A stretch of 7,909 nucleotides of DNA from CAZDAW01 sp964503685 (lineage in GTDB: Bacteria; Chloroflexota; Anaerolineae; Anaerolineales; Anaerolineaceae). A program made the translations under genes and the position numbers. The stretch covers positions 1-7,909 of the forward strand of contig CAZDAW010000128.1 of NCBI GenBank assembly GCA_964503685.1, read 5' to 3'. The notes under the pieces were generated by a model. That model made no database searches, was not told the origin of the DNA, and was given only the letters and a program-made list of their open reading frames with translations. Below, in pieces: positions 5,674 to 7,909 of this stretch (the first letter of the stretch is position 1; the number at the start of each line of letters is the position of its first letter).

Positions 5674-7584
5674 GTGGACAATTCAAATTTTAAAAAGAAT
5701 CTTTTTTCAAGTTTAAGCATTCGAAGCAAATTATTCATCGGGTTCGGTGTAATTATCATACTAGTGGTATTTATGGCCGTAGGAACATTTTGGAATCTAA
5801 AAAAATTAAATCAGTTACATGATTTAGTGAACGTTTCAAACCAGATCAAAATTTATATGCTTAAGGGAAGGCGTAACGAGAAGGACTTTTTTTTAAGACA
5901 AGACCTGAAATATGTAGTGCTTCACACTTTAACGATCGATTCAATGAATTTAATGTGCACAAAACTCCAAGAAGGAAAATGGCAAAGAACAACCTTGGAA
6001 AAAATTGACAGTATGGCGGGAGCTATTAAAGCATATAACCGTGAATTTTCAAACATTGTTGTACTATGGCAAAAAAAAGGTCTCGATGAAAATAGTGGTC
6101 TTCAAGGCTCTTTCAGGGCTGCAACTCACACAATAGAAAATTCAATAAAAGAACATAGCTTTGGCAGTGAAATTCAAGCACAACTTTTACTTTGCAGACG
6201 TAGAGAAAAAGATTACATTATGCGAAAGGACTTTTCATACATCGAAAAATTTCAGAACGATGCTGTCAAATTAAAGGATTTATTAAAGGGAAAAGGTGAT
6301 GGCAGTCTTTTAGCTCAGGTTGATAAGTATGTGTCGGATTTCATGTCAATGACGGTTATCGACAAGGAGATTGCTACAGCCACGGAAAAACTCAGACAAG
6401 AAATCCACAAACTTGAACCAATTATAGAATCTGTGGTAGCCGAAGTTGAAAAAGAGACAAAAGATTCCAATAATTTTACCATTACAATTTTACTTACAAC
6501 CTCACTTCTGGTTATTTTAGTCAGTATAGCCATTGCACTGGTTCTTATTAGAATGGTTATACATCCTTTGAATCAATTAAAAAGTCTTGCTGCAGAGATA
6601 GCTGCGAAAGATCTCCATGGAACGATTATTATTGATAGAAGTGATGAATTTGGAAGCCTGCTCGAATCATTTAAACTTATGGTTGAAAATTTACGTATGG
6701 CTTTCTCGAATATTATGCAAAGTACCAACACAGTTGCCTCATCGTCTACAGAACTTTCAGCGGTTTCTGCACAATTCGCTTCAAATACTGAAGAATTGAG
6801 CACACAAACCTCGACTGTCGCTTCTGCAACTGAGCAGGCAACCACCAACATTAATTCTATCTCTTCAGCAGCAGAAGAGATGTCATCATCCGCAACTAGT
6901 GTTGCCACAGCAATTGAGGAATTAAGCGCATCACTTAATGAAGTTTCTCGCAACTGTCAGAAAGAACTGCAGATTGCGGCAGAGGCGAATACTCATGCAA
7001 AAAACAGCAAGGATGTAATGTACAAACTTGGATCAGCAGCAAAGTCAATTGGAAAAGTTATTGAAGTGATCAACGACATCGCAGACCAGACCAATCTTCT
7101 TGCTCTTAATGCAACAATAGAAGCAGTTTCAGCAGGTGCGGCAGGAAAAGGTTTTGCCGTTGTTGCTGGAGAAGTCAAAGAACTTGCAAAGCAAACTGCA
7201 CAAGCAACACAAGAAATAAAAAAACAAATTGAAGATATGCAAACAAATACAGAATCTGCTGTACTGGCAATAGAAGCAGTTTCAAAAGTTATAGAAGAAG
7301 TTAATGTAATATCTCAGATTATCGTAAGTGCAGTTGAGGAGCAGAGCGCAACAGTAAATGAAATTTCTAAAAATGTTAGCTGTGTAAGTACGGGTGCAAA
7401 GGAAGTATCTAAAAATGTTGCAGAATCAGCAACGGGCCTTTCAGAAATTTCTTCTACAATTGTAGGTATAAATAATGCTATCGCAGATACGGCAAAAGGA
7501 ATTATGCAAGTTAAAACCAGCGCAGAAGAATTATCTAAGCTTTCGGAAAATTTAAAAGAGCTAACAGGGCAATTCAAAATCTAA
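5674..7584 (+). CDS. Methyl-accepting chemotaxis protein with HBM sensor domain
   Basis: A 636-residue inner-membrane chemoreceptor that senses a periplasmic ligand and controls CheA/CheW signalling. Numbering is from GTG 5674. TM1 spans about 20-40. The periplasmic sensor (about 41-267) carries two copies of a charged signature, GRRNEKDFFLR (65-75) and CRRREKDYIMR (174-184), characteristic of the helical bimodular (HBM) sensor family. In that family Pseudomonas McpS binds TCA-cycle acids; the ligand here is unknown. TM2 is about 268-292, followed by a HAMP domain (about 293-345, with the typical DEFG) and a long coiled-coil signalling domain. The hairpin tip IADQTNLLALNATIEA (469-484) is canonical, but the usual (R/S)AGE is SAGA here, with Ala at 489 in place of the conserved Glu. 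There is no C-terminal CheR/CheB-docking pentapeptide; it ends LTGQFKI. It has its own promoter and is not part of the restriction operon. The AT-rich codon use matches the flanks. Confidence 0.93.
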   Translation: MDNSNFKKNLFSSLSIRSKLFIGFGVIIILVVFMAVGTFWNLKKLNQLHDLVNVSNQIKIYMLKGRRNEKDFFLRQDLKYVVLHTLTIDSMNLMCTKLQEGKWQRTTLEKIDSMAGAIKAYNREFSNIVVLWQKKGLDENSGLQGSFRAATHTIENSIKEHSFGSEIQAQLLLCRRREKDYIMRKDFSYIEKFQNDAVKLKDLLKGKGDGSLLAQVDKYVSDFMSMTVIDKEIATATEKLRQEIHKLEPIIESVVAEVEKETKDSNNFTITILLTTSLLVILVSIAIALVLIRMVIHPLNQLKSLAAEIAAKDLHGTIIIDRSDEFGSLLESFKLMVENLRMAFSNIMQSTNTVASSSTELSAVSAQFASNTEELSTQTSTVASATEQATTNINSISSAAEEMSSSATSVATAIEELSASLNEVSRNCQKELQIAAEANTHAKNSKDVMYKLGSAAKSIGKVIEVINDIADQTNLLALNATIEAVSAGAAGKGFAVVAGEVKELAKQTAQATQEIKKQIEDMQTNTESAVLAIEAVSKVIEEVNVISQIIVSAVEEQSATVNEISKNVSCVSTGAKEVSKNVAESATGLSEISSTIVGINNAIADTAKGIMQVKTSAEELSKLSENLKELTGQFKI

Positions 7585-7674
7585 GATAAAGAGAAAACCA
7601 AGACATGCGCATGAGGAAATATTGGCCGGGCAAACAGACCTAAAATAAATGCAAGGGTGGTCCCTTTCCAGTAG

Positions 7675-7691
7675 TGCGTAAAATTTTGTAT
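7675..7691 (+). repeat. Short direct repeat, copy 2 (downstream of chemoreceptor)
   Basis: TGCGTAAAATTTTGTAT matches the two halves of the sequence at 5513-5535 without its five-base insert. The context GGTCCCTTTCCAG just before it (7659-7671) is reminiscent of insertion-sequence termini, but I cannot identify a family. Confidence 0.25.
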
Positions 7692-7724
7692 AAACTATAG
7701 TAGGTCTTTATGAGCGTATTGCAG

Positions 7725-7738
7725 GAACTGGCCAGTTC
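7725..7738. repeat. Perfect 14-base palindrome
   Basis: GAACTGGCCAGTTC reads identically on both strands, centred on GGCC, and does not extend further. It could be a dimeric repressor site or chance. No adjacent gene in the window makes an obvious target. Confidence 0.4.
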
Positions 7739-7814
7739 GTGGGCTCAAACTGTTTACCTTGCCTAAAAGACAATCGAAAGCTTTGTCTATATTGTAACTT
7801 AAGCTCAGCAGATC

Positions 7815-7844
7815 AAATTACTACCGTCTAAAGCGGTAGTATTT
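7815..7844. repeat. Hairpin resembling an IS200/IS605-type element end
   Basis: ACTACCG (7820-7826) pairs perfectly with CGGTAGT (7834-7840) around the loop TCTAAAG. With one bulged T (7819) the stem extends through AAAT/ATTT (7815-7818 with 7841-7844). TTTGAC follows. Subterminal hairpins with such loops next to short target-like tetranucleotides are typical of IS200/IS605 and TnpB-only elements. No TnpA or TnpB coding sequence is visible, so this is a weak identification of a remnant or of an element continuing to the right. Confidence 0.35.
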
Positions 7845-7909
7845 GACTCCAATTGTAAATCTTCGCGGACTCCGCATTACTTCTGGTACATCGGGCAGGT
7901 ATCGCAGCC

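Larger units (their letters stand above)
7585..7909. other. 3' flank with no recognised gene
   Basis: I find no family-recognisable protein on either strand. The longest tidy plus-strand frame is an 18-codon peptide from ATG 7710 (MSVLQELASSWAQTVYLA), which I would not call a gene. No intrinsic terminator for the chemoreceptor is evident directly after its stop. The stretch contains a copy of a short repeat (7675-7691), a perfect palindrome (7725-7738), a weak stem AGACAA/TTGTCT around 7770-7790 and a strong hairpin (7815-7844). Such a mix suggests old mobile-element debris or the edge of an element continuing past the window. Confidence 0.45.

Noticed and set aside
7710..7766. 18-codon peptide frame
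   Set aside because: Too short, with a poor ribosome binding site and no recognised family; it contains the 14-base palindrome, which explains part of its composition.
1..7909. CRISPR array, tRNA or rRNA genes
   Set aside because: I saw no regularly spaced repeats, tRNA-like cloverleaf or rRNA-like sequence on either strand by eye.

Overview
The window holds a GC-rich, three-gene restriction-modification-like operon (83-4812, + strand) set between AT-rich DNA. Behind it lie an integron-type attC-like recombination site, a decayed isoprenylcysteine-carboxyl-methyltransferase-family gene, and a complete AT-rich chemoreceptor gene. Hand-counted 60-base samples run from 60 to 72% GC in most of the operon, but 25-28% at 4921-4980 and 7201-7260. 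The host looks like a motile, flagellated, chemotactic environmental bacterium of low to moderate GC that acquired the operon from elsewhere. I cannot name the organism. The receptor's signalling tip resembles types I associate with spirochaetes and sediment proteobacteria, which is only an impression.

Layout. Bases 1-82 are AT-rich left flank. Next come a SAM-binding methylase subunit (83-745), an Eco57I-type adenine methylase with an NPPY motif (723-2282), and a T5orf172/GIY-YIG-like domain fused to a superfamily 2 helicase (2275-4812). The three genes overlap by 23 and 8 bases, so they are almost certainly translated from one mRNA. Ten bases after the last stop codon is a 62-base imperfect palindrome built like an attC site (4823-4884). 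A 5'-truncated, frameshifted methyltransferase remnant follows (4959-5280). After a mostly non-coding gap comes a promoter and a methyl-accepting chemotaxis protein with an HBM sensor domain (5674-7584). The last 325 bases have no recognisable gene but contain two clear palindromic elements, one resembling a transposon-end hairpin.

How the operon may work. The first subunit keeps the SAM-binding motif I and an acidic motif II but has no catalytic NPPY. The second keeps NPPY but has a degenerate motif I (DPCCKSGVF) and no acidic motif II. They look like complementary parts of one modification enzyme. The third protein would be the restriction arm: an ATP-driven translocase whose N-terminal GIY-YIG-like domain is the only nuclease candidate. 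The specificity part of the second subunit is a sharply AT-rich insert in a GC-rich gene, as if the target-recognition segment had been exchanged. The attC-like site placed directly after the operon suggests it could be, or have been, an unusually large integron cassette carrying an anti-phage system. No integrase gene and no second attC are visible here, so this remains a hypothesis.
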